64,000 bases of DNA from Brachionus manjavacas (Eukaryota > Rotifera > Eurotatoria > Ploima > Brachionidae). The stretch spans positions 186,001 to 250,000 of the forward strand of contig JAHQIY010000021.1 in the NCBI GenBank assembly GCA_019054805.1, read 5' to 3'. The position numbers and the translations under genes are program-made. Every line of letters begins with the position of its first letter. The stretch's first letter is position 1. Shown in pieces: positions 8,919 to 18,002 of the stretch. The notes below the pieces were generated by a model that worked only from the letters and a program-made list of their open reading frames with translations, searched no databases and was not told the DNA's origin.

Positions 8919-9863
8919 CTAAGCCTGTTGCTTATGTTGTATAGCAATTATATTAAACATAAATTGGCTAATAATTGCAAAAGTATCTAAATAAATAGCA
9001 GAATGCAATTTTTTAGTTTGCAACCACTGTTGCATTAGTGCATCTATTTGGTGCACGTTGGCTGTGGTGGTTTTGCTGTATAAAAAGTTTTCTAAAATAT
9101 CAAAAATAATATTAATATCGTTGCAGGCCTCTATACTTTTTTTTAGTTGCAAAATTTTAAAATGGTTACCACTATTAATAGCATAAATTATACTTTTATA
9201 TAAATTTAAATTTTCTGCATTACTAAACCATTGCAACTTAGCATAAGAACCACTAGCTAGCTTTAAAATTGCAGGTAAGTGTTTATCTTCTATATTAATA
9301 TTATTTTCTATTACATAATCGTTTAATTGGCTGGTGGTTAGTGGTGGAAAGTAAAACGCCAAGCATCTAGATTTTATAGTATCTAGCACTTGATTATAAT
9401 TATTACAAATAAGTAAAAAAACCACATTTTTAGGAGTATCCTCTAACATTTTTAACAAAGCATTACTAGCGTTAACGTTTAGTAAATCTATAGTATTAAT
9501 TATAATAATTTTATAATAATTAGCGTTGCTACTTTGTAAAAAACCGCTTAAGTTTCTAATATTTTCTACAGATATGGTAGATGTTTTGCTTTTGGTGTTG
9601 CTGGTATCATCTAGCACTAAAAAGCCATCGTGCACGTGTTTTTGCATTAGGTTAACTACGCTGTGCTCGGTGTTTTCTAGGTTAAAAAAGTCCATACTTT
9701 GTTTACAAAAATCTTGTATGGTGTGGCTTAAAATAAATTTAGATAAATTATAAGCAAAATTATATTTTCCTACACCTGCATTGCCATAAAAAATTAAAGC
9801 GTTATGCATTTTTTGCTGTTGTAGCATTTTAAAAATACTGGTTAAGGTTTTATGGTTGCTCAT
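8919..9863 (-). CDS. holB: DNA polymerase III delta' subunit
   Basis: AAA+ clamp-loader subunit of 314 aa. The N-terminal NALIFYGNAGVGKYNFAYNL is a degenerate P-loop with GKY instead of GK[ST], usual for delta', which does not hydrolyse ATP. The segment NASNALLKMLEDTPKNVVF and the SRC motif in IKSRCLAFYF are diagnostic for clamp-loader subunits. The start overlaps the 3' end of tmk by 14 nt, the tmk-holB pairing found across proteobacteria. Confidence 0.92.
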   Translation of the reverse strand: MSNHKTLTSIFKMLQQQKMHNALIFYGNAGVGKYNFAYNLSKFILSHTIQDFCKQSMDFFNLENTEHSVVNLMQKHVHDGFLVLDDTSNTKSKTSTISVENIRNLSGFLQSSNANYYKIIIINTIDLLNVNASNALLKMLEDTPKNVVFLLICNNYNQVLDTIKSRCLAFYFPPLTTSQLNDYVIENNINIEDKHLPAILKLASGSYAKLQWFSNAENLNLYKSIIYAINSGNHFKILQLKKSIEACNDINIIFDILENFLYSKTTTANVHQIDALMQQWLQTKKLHSAIYLDTFAIISQFMFNIIAIQHKQQA

Positions 9864-10548
9864 TATTACTTATGTTGTTTGGTTTAATGTTTAGGTTAAA
9901 TTCTGCATTAATGCTATTAATTATTTTTTTATGTATATCGTTAACGCTTAGGTTGGCTTCTTGGTTGTAAAACAAGTCGTTTTCGTTAGATGTATCTAAA
10001 ATTACAGTTTTATAAGGGTAAAAATCGTTATATTTACGGTAGCCTGTGGCAATTTGCTTGTGGTAGTCTACGCCTTTGTCGTCAAACTTATTAAGGTTAT
10101 TGCGGTTTATTATGCGTTTTAGGGCTACTTTAGGGTTAACATCTAAAATAATGGTTAAATCTGGATACAAATTATTATTGGCAATTTGGTGTAACTGGCT
10201 AATTAAAGGTATGCTGTAACCACCAACCACGCCTTGGTATACTAAGCTAGATAACACAAATCTGTCGCTAATAATAAAATCTACTTTATTAATATTTGGC
10301 AAAATATTATTTATTATATTTTCGTGCCTAGATGCTGTAAACAAAAGTAGTTCGGTAGTGTTGGCTATGTTGTTATTAAAAATAACATTTCTAATATCTT
10401 CGGCCGATGTTAACCCACCTGGTTCTCTGGTTGTAACCACACTGTAACCGTTGGTTTGCAATGTGTGTTGTAAGTGTTTAATTTGCGTAGATTTACCAAC
10501 GCCTTCGCCACCTTCTAGGGCAATAAAAATTGTTTTTTTTAGCTTCAT
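9850..10548 (-). CDS. tmk: Thymidylate kinase
   Basis: Phosphorylates dTMP to dTDP for DNA synthesis. The P-loop is ALEGGEGVGKST; other marks are TREPGG, the DRFVLSSLVYQG substrate segment and a LID region near residues 140-165. The ATG at 10548 (MKLKKTIF) is preferred to the in-frame TTG at 10557, giving 232 aa. It is cotranscribed with holB through a 14-nt overlap. The gene upstream on this strand, rlpA, is separated by an intrinsic terminator. Confidence 0.95.
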   Translation of the reverse strand: MKLKKTIFIALEGGEGVGKSTQIKHLQHTLQTNGYSVVTTREPGGLTSAEDIRNVIFNNNIANTTELLLFTASRHENIINNILPNINKVDFIISDRFVLSSLVYQGVVGGYSIPLISQLHQIANNNLYPDLTIILDVNPKVALKRIINRNNLNKFDDKGVDYHKQIATGYRKYNDFYPYKTVILDTSNENDLFYNQEANLSVNDIHKKIINSINAEFNLNIKPNNISNNEQP

Positions 10549-10593
10549 TAATTGCAATATATATTTATTATTGTATGTAGTTTAATAATAACA

Positions 10594-10630
10594 TAAAAAA
10601 AAGAGAGTAGTAAAATTAATTACTACTCTT
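10594..10630 (-). terminator. Intrinsic terminator of rlpA
   Basis: A 10-bp perfect stem (AGAGTAGTAA at 10604-10613, complement at 10620-10629) with a 6-nt loop is followed on the minus strand by a run of T (A-run 10595-10602 on the plus strand). It lies between rlpA and tmk. Confidence 0.85.
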
Positions 10631-10738
10631 AGTACGGTTAAGTTAAACACAAACTTTATAATTTTTTTTGTATTTTTTTGTTTTTAGTATTTTGTGTATT
10701 TACTTTACATTTAAATAATTTATTTAAATTATTTAATA

Positions 10739-11710
10739 TTATTGTTCTACAACTACTCTAGAGTCGCCGTAGCCCAAGCTGTTTAATTTATTTTTAATTT
10801 TTATAGCGTCATCAATACTACCATAAGGGCCTACACGCAATCTTAGTAAAGATTTACCATCTAGGTCTACTTTTTGTAGGCTAACAACACCCATATCGCT
10901 TAACGAAACCACATCTTTTTTTAGCTTATCTGCATCCGAGCTAAAGGCACCTATTTGTACAAATACGCCACGTGGAATATAACTTCTAACGCTTGTAGGT
11001 TCTTGCAGGCCAACTTTACGCACTTCGGCATCTTCTACTTCGCTACTGGTAACCGGAGTTTCTTCTGCAGTAACTCCTTTTAATTTAGGAGCATTAGTAT
11101 TTTGCACCCCTGCGTTAGAGTTTTGCGTTGCACTGGTTGGTTGCACGCTGTTTTGGTTTGTACTGGTTTGCGCCATTACTTTATCCATATTTTTTAACTG
11201 GTTTTTGGCGTCTTCTAAAGTAACTAATCTAATTTTAACCTTAGCGGTTCCAGTTTCTTTAAAGCCTAAAATTTCTGCTGCACGTTCAGATACATCAATA
11301 TCTCTGCCGGCAACAAAAGGGCCTCTATCGTTTACTCTTACAATTACTTTTTTGCCGTTATCTAAATTTGTAACTTCTACAAACGAAGGCAAAGGTAAAG
11401 TTGGATGAGCGGCCGTTAGTTCGTATTTATCGTAAACTTCGCCGTTGGCTGTTAATTTACCATGAAACTCATCGCCATACCAAGAAGCAAAAGATACTAT
11501 TTCGTAATTGCTATATTCTTTAGGTATGTAAGTAATACCGTTAACTACATACGGGTTACCTACTTTATTTATTGGATTTGGCTTAACATTTAAAACCTTA
11601 ATATCAGACACCGAAACCACTGGATTAACCGGTGCAGAATTAATTGCATTTAAAAATGAAGCTATAGACAAGCTAGCTACAACTGTAGCTTTTATTTTAG
11701 TGTTTAACAT
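10739..11710 (-). CDS. rlpA: RlpA-like septal ring lytic transglycosylase with SPOR domain
   Basis: Exported peptidoglycan enzyme of 323 aa. A signal peptide covers about residues 1-26 (VVASLSIASFLNAINSA) with no lipobox Cys, so the protein is probably soluble periplasmic. A double-psi beta-barrel follows, with the family hallmarks ASWYGDEFHGKLTANGE, LTAAHPTLPLPS and VRVNDRGPF. A Gln/Asn/Thr-rich linker leads to a C-terminal SPOR domain (VFVQIGAFSSDADKL to RLRVGPYGS) that binds denuded glycan strands at the division septum. It is a monocistronic unit with a clear terminator downstream. Confidence 0.93.
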   Translation of the reverse strand: MLNTKIKATVVASLSIASFLNAINSAPVNPVVSVSDIKVLNVKPNPINKVGNPYVVNGITYIPKEYSNYEIVSFASWYGDEFHGKLTANGEVYDKYELTAAHPTLPLPSFVEVTNLDNGKKVIVRVNDRGPFVAGRDIDVSERAAEILGFKETGTAKVKIRLVTLEDAKNQLKNMDKVMAQTSTNQNSVQPTSATQNSNAGVQNTNAPKLKGVTAEETPVTSSEVEDAEVRKVGLQEPTSVRSYIPRGVFVQIGAFSSDADKLKKDVVSLSDMGVVSLQKVDLDGKSLLRLRVGPYGSIDDAIKIKNKLNSLGYGDSRVVVEQ

Positions 11711-12129
11711 AATAACTATCCCTATTTAAAGTTTTTTTATTTTTGTGGCTTTATTAACCACTTGTTAATAATAGTAAACCCAAATAGTTAACAAATGGTT
11801 AATTTTTAATACACTTTAACTATTTATTAACTTATAGTGTATAAAAAATGGCTTAAACCCTAGCTTTTTGTTAATAGCAAAAAAATGTATTAATTAGTAA
11901 AAATTAACTATTTAAATTTTAACTTTTTGTTTACTATTTAACTACTGCGATTCGTTGTAAACACCTAAACTAACCTTAAAACCCGCAGTTTTGCAAGGCT
12001 TTTAGCGTTATACATTACCAATATACACATAAACTTAATTTTTATACTTAAACACAATAAAACTTATACGTAATAATAAAAAAATATATACTTTATAAAA
12101 AAAACAGCCATACGTACAAAATAAAAACC
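11711..12129. other. Gene-free AT-rich spacer upstream of rlpA
   Basis: No open frame of useful size on either strand. The stretch is AT-rich with several scattered TTAACTATTTA-like words (around 11815 and 11907). It must contain the rlpA promoter, but I cannot pick one with confidence. No match to tmRNA, RNase P or 4.5S RNA hallmarks was seen. Confidence 0.5.
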
Positions 12130-12163
12130 AAAAAAAAGCAGATAAACCAAAGTCTATCTGCTG
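12128..12163 (-). terminator. Intrinsic terminator of the outer-membrane barrel gene
   Basis: Stem AGCAGATA at 12137-12144 pairs with TATCTGCT at 12155-12162, with a 10-nt loop. On the minus strand a 7-nt T run follows (A-run at 12130-12136). It lies just beyond the stop codon of the gene at 12202-13392. Confidence 0.85.
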
Positions 12164-12201
12164 GTAAATAAATATACAAAGCGTATTGTAACGCTATTAA
12201 A

Positions 12202-13392
12202 TTATAATTTTATAGAAACACCCAAAGATGCTATACTGCTATTTTCAAGCTTACCTATATTAACCTCTTCTTTTTGTTTTATGTTGTAGGTATAGGCTAA
12301 ATCTACAAAAATACCTAAGTTTTTAGTAACCATATATTCGCCACCAAAACCTATTTTATATATAAAGCCACTGGTGTTAAATTTTTTGTTTATACCGTAT
12401 AAATTCTCATCTGTTAAATATAACTTACCAGCTTCATCTACCATAATTTTCTTAGATTCATCATCGCTTAAAACGAAACCCGTGTTGCCATTTTTAATGG
12501 TAATATCACCGCAACCTCTTAATTCTCCTTTACCAGCAAAATCTTTACTATAACTTGGGGTACTTCTAGTGGATTCTACTTTATCATCTACACCTAGATC
12601 TTTAGATGTTACTAGTCGGTCTTTAAAATGAATATAAGATATAGAAATATCTATACATAACTGCTTTAAAGAATCTTGGTTTGAAATATCATAATCGTTT
12701 TCTATTACTATTGTAGCAGTAGGCGAAAACTTATAATTATCGCGGTCTACAGCGATACTAGGATTTACCCCTGTATAAGAATAATTATTGCCAGAAACTG
12801 CTATTTTAGTGGCAAAATTAGTAGCAAGTTTTGGAGTATTAATAGTTACACTAGACTTTTGATAGCCAAACTCTTGATAAACATATAAATTAACTTTATT
12901 AATATTAACATTGGCTTTAGTTACCAAACCCACATACGTACTGCCAGATACATCTACCGCATTGGCTAATTTTACAGCATTGGTTTTATTAAAACTAAGC
13001 CCTATGTGTAAAAAATTATTATATGCATATAAATACCCTACATTAAAACCTACTTGATTAGCAGTATCTTTTGTACTAATAGGGTTACGATAAGAAAGTT
13101 TATTTGTTTTGTAGTTATCGTTCTCACTAAGATAACCCTCAGGGGTTAAGCCTTTAAGAATTTCGTCTTTATAGGAATTACTAAAACTGTATTCTAACTC
13201 ACTAGAGCTAGCACTTAAAGTAAAGGTGTGTTTAGTTGGCTTGCTTTTTACCTTGCTTGTATTTGGCTGGGTATTTGTTGCGGTTTCGGCGGTTGTAGTT
13301 GTATCGGTGGCATTTATATAACCACTGCTTAAAGTTAGGCCAAGTATTAGCCCTAGCCCTATTGCTTTATTTTTGTTTTTTAAGTTTTTCAT
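12202..13392 (-). CDS. Putative outer-membrane beta-barrel protein
   Basis: 396-aa exported protein. The signal peptide is about residues 1-29 (KAIGLGLILGLTLSSGYINA). A short Thr/Lys-rich stretch follows, then alternating amphipathic strands typical of a small outer-membrane barrel. The final strand ends in SIASLGVSIKL, and GGEYMVTKNLGIFVDLAY resembles the penultimate hairpin of OmpA-like/surface-antigen barrels. An AGGA ribosome binding site precedes the ATG. I cannot name a family with certainty; a surface-exposed antigen or porin-like protein is the likely class. It has its own terminator and borders the repeat island. Confidence 0.72.
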   Translation of the reverse strand: MKNLKNKNKAIGLGLILGLTLSSGYINATDTTTTAETATNTQPNTSKVKSKPTKHTFTLSASSSELEYSFSNSYKDEILKGLTPEGYLSENDNYKTNKLSYRNPISTKDTANQVGFNVGYLYAYNNFLHIGLSFNKTNAVKLANAVDVSGSTYVGLVTKANVNINKVNLYVYQEFGYQKSSVTINTPKLATNFATKIAVSGNNYSYTGVNPSIAVDRDNYKFSPTATIVIENDYDISNQDSLKQLCIDISISYIHFKDRLVTSKDLGVDDKVESTRSTPSYSKDFAGKGELRGCGDITIKNGNTGFVLSDDESKKIMVDEAGKLYLTDENLYGINKKFNTSGFIYKIGFGGEYMVTKNLGIFVDLAYTYNIKQKEEVNIGKLENSSIASLGVSIKL

Positions 13393-13553
13393 GCTGTCCT
13401 TTTTTATAATTAATTAATAAAGTAATGTATTTATATAATAATATCATAGCACATTAATATAGCAAATAAACCTTGCTAGCTAATAAACCGCAGGCACGCA
13501 TTAAAACGCCACTATACGCATTAATAAATTTAAATTATACGCATTTATTTTGT

Positions 13554-13583
13554 GTATATACGCAAGCATTATTGCGTATATAC
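13554..13583. repeat. Perfect 12-bp inverted repeat
   Basis: GTATATACGCAA (13554-13565) and TTGCGTATATAC (13572-13583) are perfect reverse complements around a 6-nt spacer, GCATTA. No T tract follows on either side, so it does not look like a terminator. Nearby ATACGC words recur at about 13514 and 13538. It could be a protein-binding site. Confidence 0.75.
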
Positions 13584-13757
13584 GTAGCAATATTGCCTAG
13601 CGGAGTTGTTTGCCGTGGCAGGTTGTTAAACTATACAGCACCACGCAATATGGTAATAGCAAAAATGGTAATAGCAAAACACACTACTTGCTAAAACAAT
13701 TAAAAACAAGTAACTGTCAAGCAAAGCTAGAGGTGTAGAGGCGAGAAAAACGTTAGA

Positions 13758-13877
13758 CGTGGAGACGTGGAAGCGTGGAGACGTGGAAGCGTGGAGACGT
13801 GGAGACGTGGAGACGTGGAAGCTTGGAAGCGTGGAGACGTGGAAGCGTGGAGACGTGGAGACGTGGAGACGTGGAGA
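13758..13877. repeat. Tandem octamer array, 15 copies
   Basis: Fifteen consecutive 8-bp units in perfect register: ten CGTGGAGA, four CGTGGAAG and one CTTGGAAG. The array is far richer in G and C than its surroundings. It is followed by looser copies of the same words (near 13911, 14176 and 14241). It lies in the gene-free island between the barrel gene and the YeeE-type gene. The minus-strand translation is an 8-residue repeat, but no family or start signal supports coding. Confidence 0.95.
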
Positions 13878-13890
13878 AGTAAGACGTAAA

Positions 13891-14472
13891 GGCGTTAGGC
13901 ACACGTAAGAACGTGGAGACGTTAGGCACATGAATACATTGGCACAACAAAACCAGTACTCTAACAAAAACACACCCAGATACGAAGACAAAAAATATAA
14001 ATATATACAAAGCCAGATACACAAATGCAATATTAGATTAAACAAAGACACACACAAACGCAGGCCAGCATGTACTAAACAAAGTAACTCTTTACAAATA
14101 ATTAAATACACAACCATAACCGTGGAAAACAGAAGACGTGAACGCACTACAGCTTACGTAGGTACACGTAAGAACGTGGAGGCGTAAGGCGTGGAGGCGT
14201 GGAGGCGTAAAGAAGCTAGGCGTAAGGCACACGTAAGAACGTGGAAGCGTTAGGCACATGAATACATAGGCACAACAAAACCAGTACTCTAACAAAAACA
14301 CACCCAGATACGAAGACAAAAAATATAAATATATACAAAGCCAGATACACAAATGCAGGGCTAAGCAAAAGCCAACACAAACACAAACGCAGGCGAGCAT
14401 GTACTAAGCAAAGTAAATCTTTACAAATAATTAAATACACAACCATAGCCGTGAAAAACGGAGGGCGTGAAT
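13891..14472. repeat. Long direct repeat, two ~250-bp copies about 328 bp apart
   Basis: Copy A runs about 13891-14142 and copy B about 14219-14472. They share long identical blocks, for example the stretch beginning TTAGGCACATGAATACAT and the block around CACCCAGATACGAAGACA (13973 and 14301). The plus strand is strikingly A- and C-rich. Small open frames on the minus strand repeat the same N-terminal residues (MVVYLIICK) because of the duplication. They are hydrophobic by composition and not convincing genes. A plus-strand frame in copy A (13930-14187) is broken by TAG at codon 4 in copy B. Confidence 0.9.
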
Positions 14473-14660
14473 ACTCTAAACAAACAAAGGTAGCAAAGAA
14501 AAAACAAACGCAATCTTAGATGGGTATGCACCCAACAAAAACAAAGACACAACCATAACCGTGAAAAACGGAGGGCGTGAATGCTCTAAACAAACAAAGG
14601 TAGCAAAGAAAAAAATAAACGCAATCTTAGATTGGTATGCACTAAACCAATACACAGATA
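14441..14660. repeat. Tandem duplication of ~110 bp
   Basis: The segment beginning ACCATAGCCGTGAAAAACGG at 14442 recurs as ACCATAACCGTGAAAAACGG at 14552. It continues through matching TAGCAAAGAAAAAA and GCAATCTTAGAT blocks with an offset of 110-111 bp. A related but shorter third copy of the leading motif is at 14111. The rest of the island up to 14858 holds no gene I can support. Confidence 0.92.
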
Positions 14661-14858
14661 CAAATACAAACATAGCCTTAGCGTAGATACATAGCAATAG
14701 AAAGATACAAAAACAAAGTAACTCTTTACAAACCGCTAGGCTATAAGTAATAAAGATTATGTAGCAAGCTTTACAAATTGCTAAGTAAAGTAGCACAAGC
14801 AGGCAAACAATTAAACACACAACCACATTAGCAAACATTTACAACAAACCTACATATA

Positions 14859-14903
14859 TAAAAAAACAAAGGTAACAGCTTAATCTACAAGCTACTACCT
14901 TTG
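14859..14903 (-). terminator. Intrinsic terminator of the YeeE-type gene
   Basis: A 15-bp stem (14867-14881 with 14889-14903, two G-U wobbles on the transcribed strand) encloses a 7-nt loop. On the minus strand a T run follows (A-run 14861-14866). It lies just downstream of the stop codon at 14936. Confidence 0.88.
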
Positions 14904-14935
14904 CTTAAAATACAAATAACAAAATAAATAACTAA

Positions 14936-16069
14936 TTAATTAGATAACTTAAATTTAGGACGCAAATAAATGCCAATTACATTGCCTAGCATAGCAAAAA
15001 TTGTCCATGCAAAAAAGTGTAAATCGCCAATACTAACGCCACCTAACAAAGCACCTATGTTGCAACCACTGGCTAAGCGGGCTCCGTAACCCATTAAAAA
15101 GCCACCTATTACAACAGAAGCCACATGCCACAAATTAATTTTTAAGTTAATATTTTTTAACTTACCCACCAACACCGCAGCAATACCTATGCCACTTATT
15201 AAACCAAAATTAGTAACCGAAGTACTATTAGCAAAAACCGATTGCCCTACTCCGTTTAAATTAGGTTTGTTGGCCCAATATGCGTAGTTATTAACATCTA
15301 GCAAGCCTATGGCACTTAAAATTTTTGCTCCCCAAGTGGCAAATGCACTGGTTACACCCCATGTACTGCCTTTTAATACAAAAATTATAAACGCAAATAT
15401 AGGAATAATAACAATCATACTCCATTTAGGCCAGCTAGCATTACCGTTTTGATTACTAAATAAAGCTACCACGCTTCCATGTGCTTTTTTTTCTCTGTAA
15501 ACTAATATAAAGTAAAAAAACAACAAAATAGCCAATTGAATTACTATAGCCAAAGCAATACCAAAATTGTTTATTAAAGAAAAAGTACCAAAATTAGGTA
15601 ATTGTTGCCAAGCGGGTAAATGCATTGCCCCAACTACAGAACCTAAAATAAAAAATACTAAAGCTATTATAAACTTAAAATTACCTGCAAAGGCTAAAGA
15701 TAACGTGCCAGAAGCACAACCGCCCGCTATTTGCATACCAATACCAAACACAAAAGCCCCTATTAATGTGCTAACGCCTATGGTGGTTGGTGCATAGTTT
15801 AAACTAAAGCCAAACACACTATCTACGCCAGCAAAAGGTAAAAATAACACAGTACACACTATAGATATAGCTAGCAATACTCTGCTACCAATGTTTTTGT
15901 GGTTAATTAAACTGTTACGCATTGCTCCGGTAAAGCCAACTTCAGACTTTACAAAACCGTAGCCTATAACAAAGGCTGCGGCAAATAATGCTAACATTTT
16001 AGCAGAAACCATAGTAGTAGATACTATAAAATATAAAGTAAGTAAAACTACAAATATGTTAATAATCAT
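14936..16069 (-). CDS. YeeE/YedE family sulfur-compound transporter
   Basis: Polytopic inner-membrane protein of 377 aa with about nine or ten hydrophobic helices. It shows the two characteristic cysteine-containing half-motifs, IAGGCASGTLS and ASGCNIGALLGG, which line the substrate path in YeeE-type thiosulfate importers. The family moves thiosulfate or related sulfur compounds. It is 59 nt downstream of the CoA-disulfide reductase-rhodanese gene on the same strand, so the pair probably forms an operon for uptake and processing of sulfane sulfur. A strong hairpin terminator follows the gene. Confidence 0.85.
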   Translation of the reverse strand: MIINIFVVLLTLYFIVSTTMVSAKMLALFAAAFVIGYGFVKSEVGFTGAMRNSLINHKNIGSRVLLAISIVCTVLFLPFAGVDSVFGFSLNYAPTTIGVSTLIGAFVFGIGMQIAGGCASGTLSLAFAGNFKFIIALVFFILGSVVGAMHLPAWQQLPNFGTFSLINNFGIALAIVIQLAILLFFYFILVYREKKAHGSVVALFSNQNGNASWPKWSMIVIIPIFAFIIFVLKGSTWGVTSAFATWGAKILSAIGLLDVNNYAYWANKPNLNGVGQSVFANSTSVTNFGLISGIGIAAVLVGKLKNINLKINLWHVASVVIGGFLMGYGARLASGCNIGALLGGVSIGDLHFFAWTIFAMLGNVIGIYLRPKFKLSN

Positions 16070-16128
16070 AATAAAAAATCCATATATAAATTAATAAAAA
16101 AGTATTTATAACCTCTTTTTAATAGTGT

Positions 16129-17781
16129 TTACTTAGCGTTATTTTTTTTATCTTTTGCTAGGGCATCGTAAACAAATTTACCACCCATAAACGAATACAC
16201 ATTAGTAAAGCCCAATTGCATTAAAGTACGTACAGAATTATAACTGGTAAAACCTCTGGCACAAAAAACTACTATTTTTTTGTCTTTAGGTAGCTCGTTA
16301 TATCTTGTGCGTATTTCTGCAGCCGGAATATTAATAGCATTAGGCAGTGTAGATTTACCAAAAGCCCCTGCTCCTCTAACATCTAAAAGTATGGTGTTAT
16401 CTAAATTTTGTATATCGTTAAAAAATACCACTTTAAGTCTGTTATCTAAAATATTTTGTGCAGACATACCAGCAATATTAACTGGGTCTTTAGCGCTAGA
16501 ATACGGCGGAGCATAGGTTAGTTCGCTATCTATTAAATCTTGCACTGTTCCGTTTAAGCGTATAATGGTTGCTAGTACATCTATGCGTTTTTCTACACCT
16601 GCAGTACCAAAAGCCTGAGCCCCTAAAATTTTACCTTCTGCCGTAAACAATACCTTTAACGCCAAACCACTAGCCCCTGGATAATAACCAGCATGATGAT
16701 TAACCCAAATAATAGTTTTTAAATAATCTACGCCTTGTTGTTGCAAATTCTTTTCGTTTCTGCCAACCGAAGCCACGGTTTTGTTAAACACTTTAACCAC
16801 TGCAGACCCTAACGAATTTTTATAAGTTTGCTTTTTAGCATTAGTATTGGTAGATGCATAAATGTTATCTGCAATTATACGCCCTTGCCTGTTAGCAGGC
16901 CCTGCTAACGGAATTAAAGATGGCTGGTTGGTAACAAAATCTAATACTTCTATGCTGTCTCCGGCGGCATAAATATTATTAACAGAAGTTTCTAAGTATT
17001 GGTTTACCTGTATAGAACCCCTAACTCCAGTTTTTAAACCCGCATTGCTGGCAATGGTGGTATCTGGGCTAACGCCAATAGCTAAAATAGCAATATCGTA
17101 GTCTATTTTTTTACCACTTTCTAGCTCTACTTGGTTTTCGGTAAACCCTACAACGCTTTCTTGTAATAATAAATTACATTTGTGGTCGGTAATTTCGTTA
17201 TGGGCAAAAGCCGCCATATCGGTATCTAACGGAGCTAACACTTGGTTAGATTTTTCTATTAATGTGGTGTTTAAACCCATTTCTACAAAGTTTTCTGCCA
17301 TTTCTACCCCTATGTAGCCTGCACCAATAACCACGGCGTTTTTAGCGTTGGTTTTAGCTATATGCTCTTTAATATCATCGGCATTTTTTAAAGTACGCAC
17401 CGTAAATATTTTTTTATTGTTTTGCACCCCTGCTAAATTAGGTATAATTGGCGAAGCCCCCAAAGCCAACACCAAATTGGTATATGATATTTGCGTGGTA
17501 TTATTAACGGTTACTGTTTTATTAACCGAATCTATAGCTGTAACTTTACTGTTAAACCTAACATCTACATTTAGTAGCTCTTTAAATAAAGTTGGTTTGG
17601 CAACTATCATAACGTCTCTGTCTTGTATTACGTTAGAGCAATAGTAAGGTAAACCGCAATTTGCTATGGAGATTTCGTTGGTAGCTTCTAAAATAATAAT
17701 TTCTTCGTTTTCATTTAATCTTCTTAATCTGGCGGCGCAACTTGCACCGGCGGCACCACCGCCTACTATTACTGTTGTCAT
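16129..17781 (-). CDS. CoA-disulfide reductase-type flavoprotein fused to rhodanese
   Basis: 550-aa fusion. Residues 1 to ~445 form a pyridine nucleotide-disulfide oxidoreductase: FAD site VIVGGGAAGASCAARL, single redox Cys42 in SIANCGLPYY, NAD(P) site VVIGAGYIGVEMAE, and a dimerisation domain with TYAPPYSSAKDP. Residues ~460-550 form a rhodanese domain with active-site Cys507 in FCARGFTSY. Such CoADR-Rhd proteins reduce CoA persulfide or polysulfides. An AAAGGA ribosome binding site precedes the ATG. The gene leads the operon with the YeeE-type transporter and is divergent from the PTS operon. Confidence 0.92.
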   Translation of the reverse strand: MTTVIVGGGAAGASCAARLRRLNENEEIIILEATNEISIANCGLPYYCSNVIQDRDVMIVAKPTLFKELLNVDVRFNSKVTAIDSVNKTVTVNNTTQISYTNLVLALGASPIIPNLAGVQNNKKIFTVRTLKNADDIKEHIAKTNAKNAVVIGAGYIGVEMAENFVEMGLNTTLIEKSNQVLAPLDTDMAAFAHNEITDHKCNLLLQESVVGFTENQVELESGKKIDYDIAILAIGVSPDTTIASNAGLKTGVRGSIQVNQYLETSVNNIYAAGDSIEVLDFVTNQPSLIPLAGPANRQGRIIADNIYASTNTNAKKQTYKNSLGSAVVKVFNKTVASVGRNEKNLQQQGVDYLKTIIWVNHHAGYYPGASGLALKVLFTAEGKILGAQAFGTAGVEKRIDVLATIIRLNGTVQDLIDSELTYAPPYSSAKDPVNIAGMSAQNILDNRLKVVFFNDIQNLDNTILLDVRGAGAFGKSTLPNAINIPAAEIRTRYNELPKDKKIVVFCARGFTSYNSVRTLMQLGFTNVYSFMGGKFVYDALAKDKKNNAK

Positions 17782-18002
17782 AAACTGTATCCTTTACTTT
17801 AATAAACAATATATAACTTTATAATATACTTATTTACCCTAAATTACACTATGTATTGCATTGCATACATTTAAGTAGCAAGCAATTTAATTTTATTAGT
17901 ATATTAAAATGCTTACTTAAATATCATATATACTGCAAAAACTACAATATAACCACATTTATGTGTAATATTGTGTTATGTTAAGTGGCTTTTGTTGTGT
18001 AT

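Noticed and set aside
13626-14147. Minus-strand frame of 173 codons through the octamer array, and the frames at 14092-14400, 14216-14446 and 14476-14838
   Set aside because: They exist because repeated T-rich minus-strand DNA lacks stops. The products are repeat-derived and hydrophobic, with no family, ribosome binding site or conserved domain.
13930-14187. Plus-strand 85-codon frame in repeat copy A
   Set aside because: The duplicate copy has TAG at codon 4 and the product shows no family features, so coding is unlikely.
17958-17986. dif-like recombination site
   Set aside because: TTATGTTAAGT resembles a XerD half-site, but the other arm matches poorly and the spacing is off. Such AT-rich words are expected by chance several times in a window of this size.
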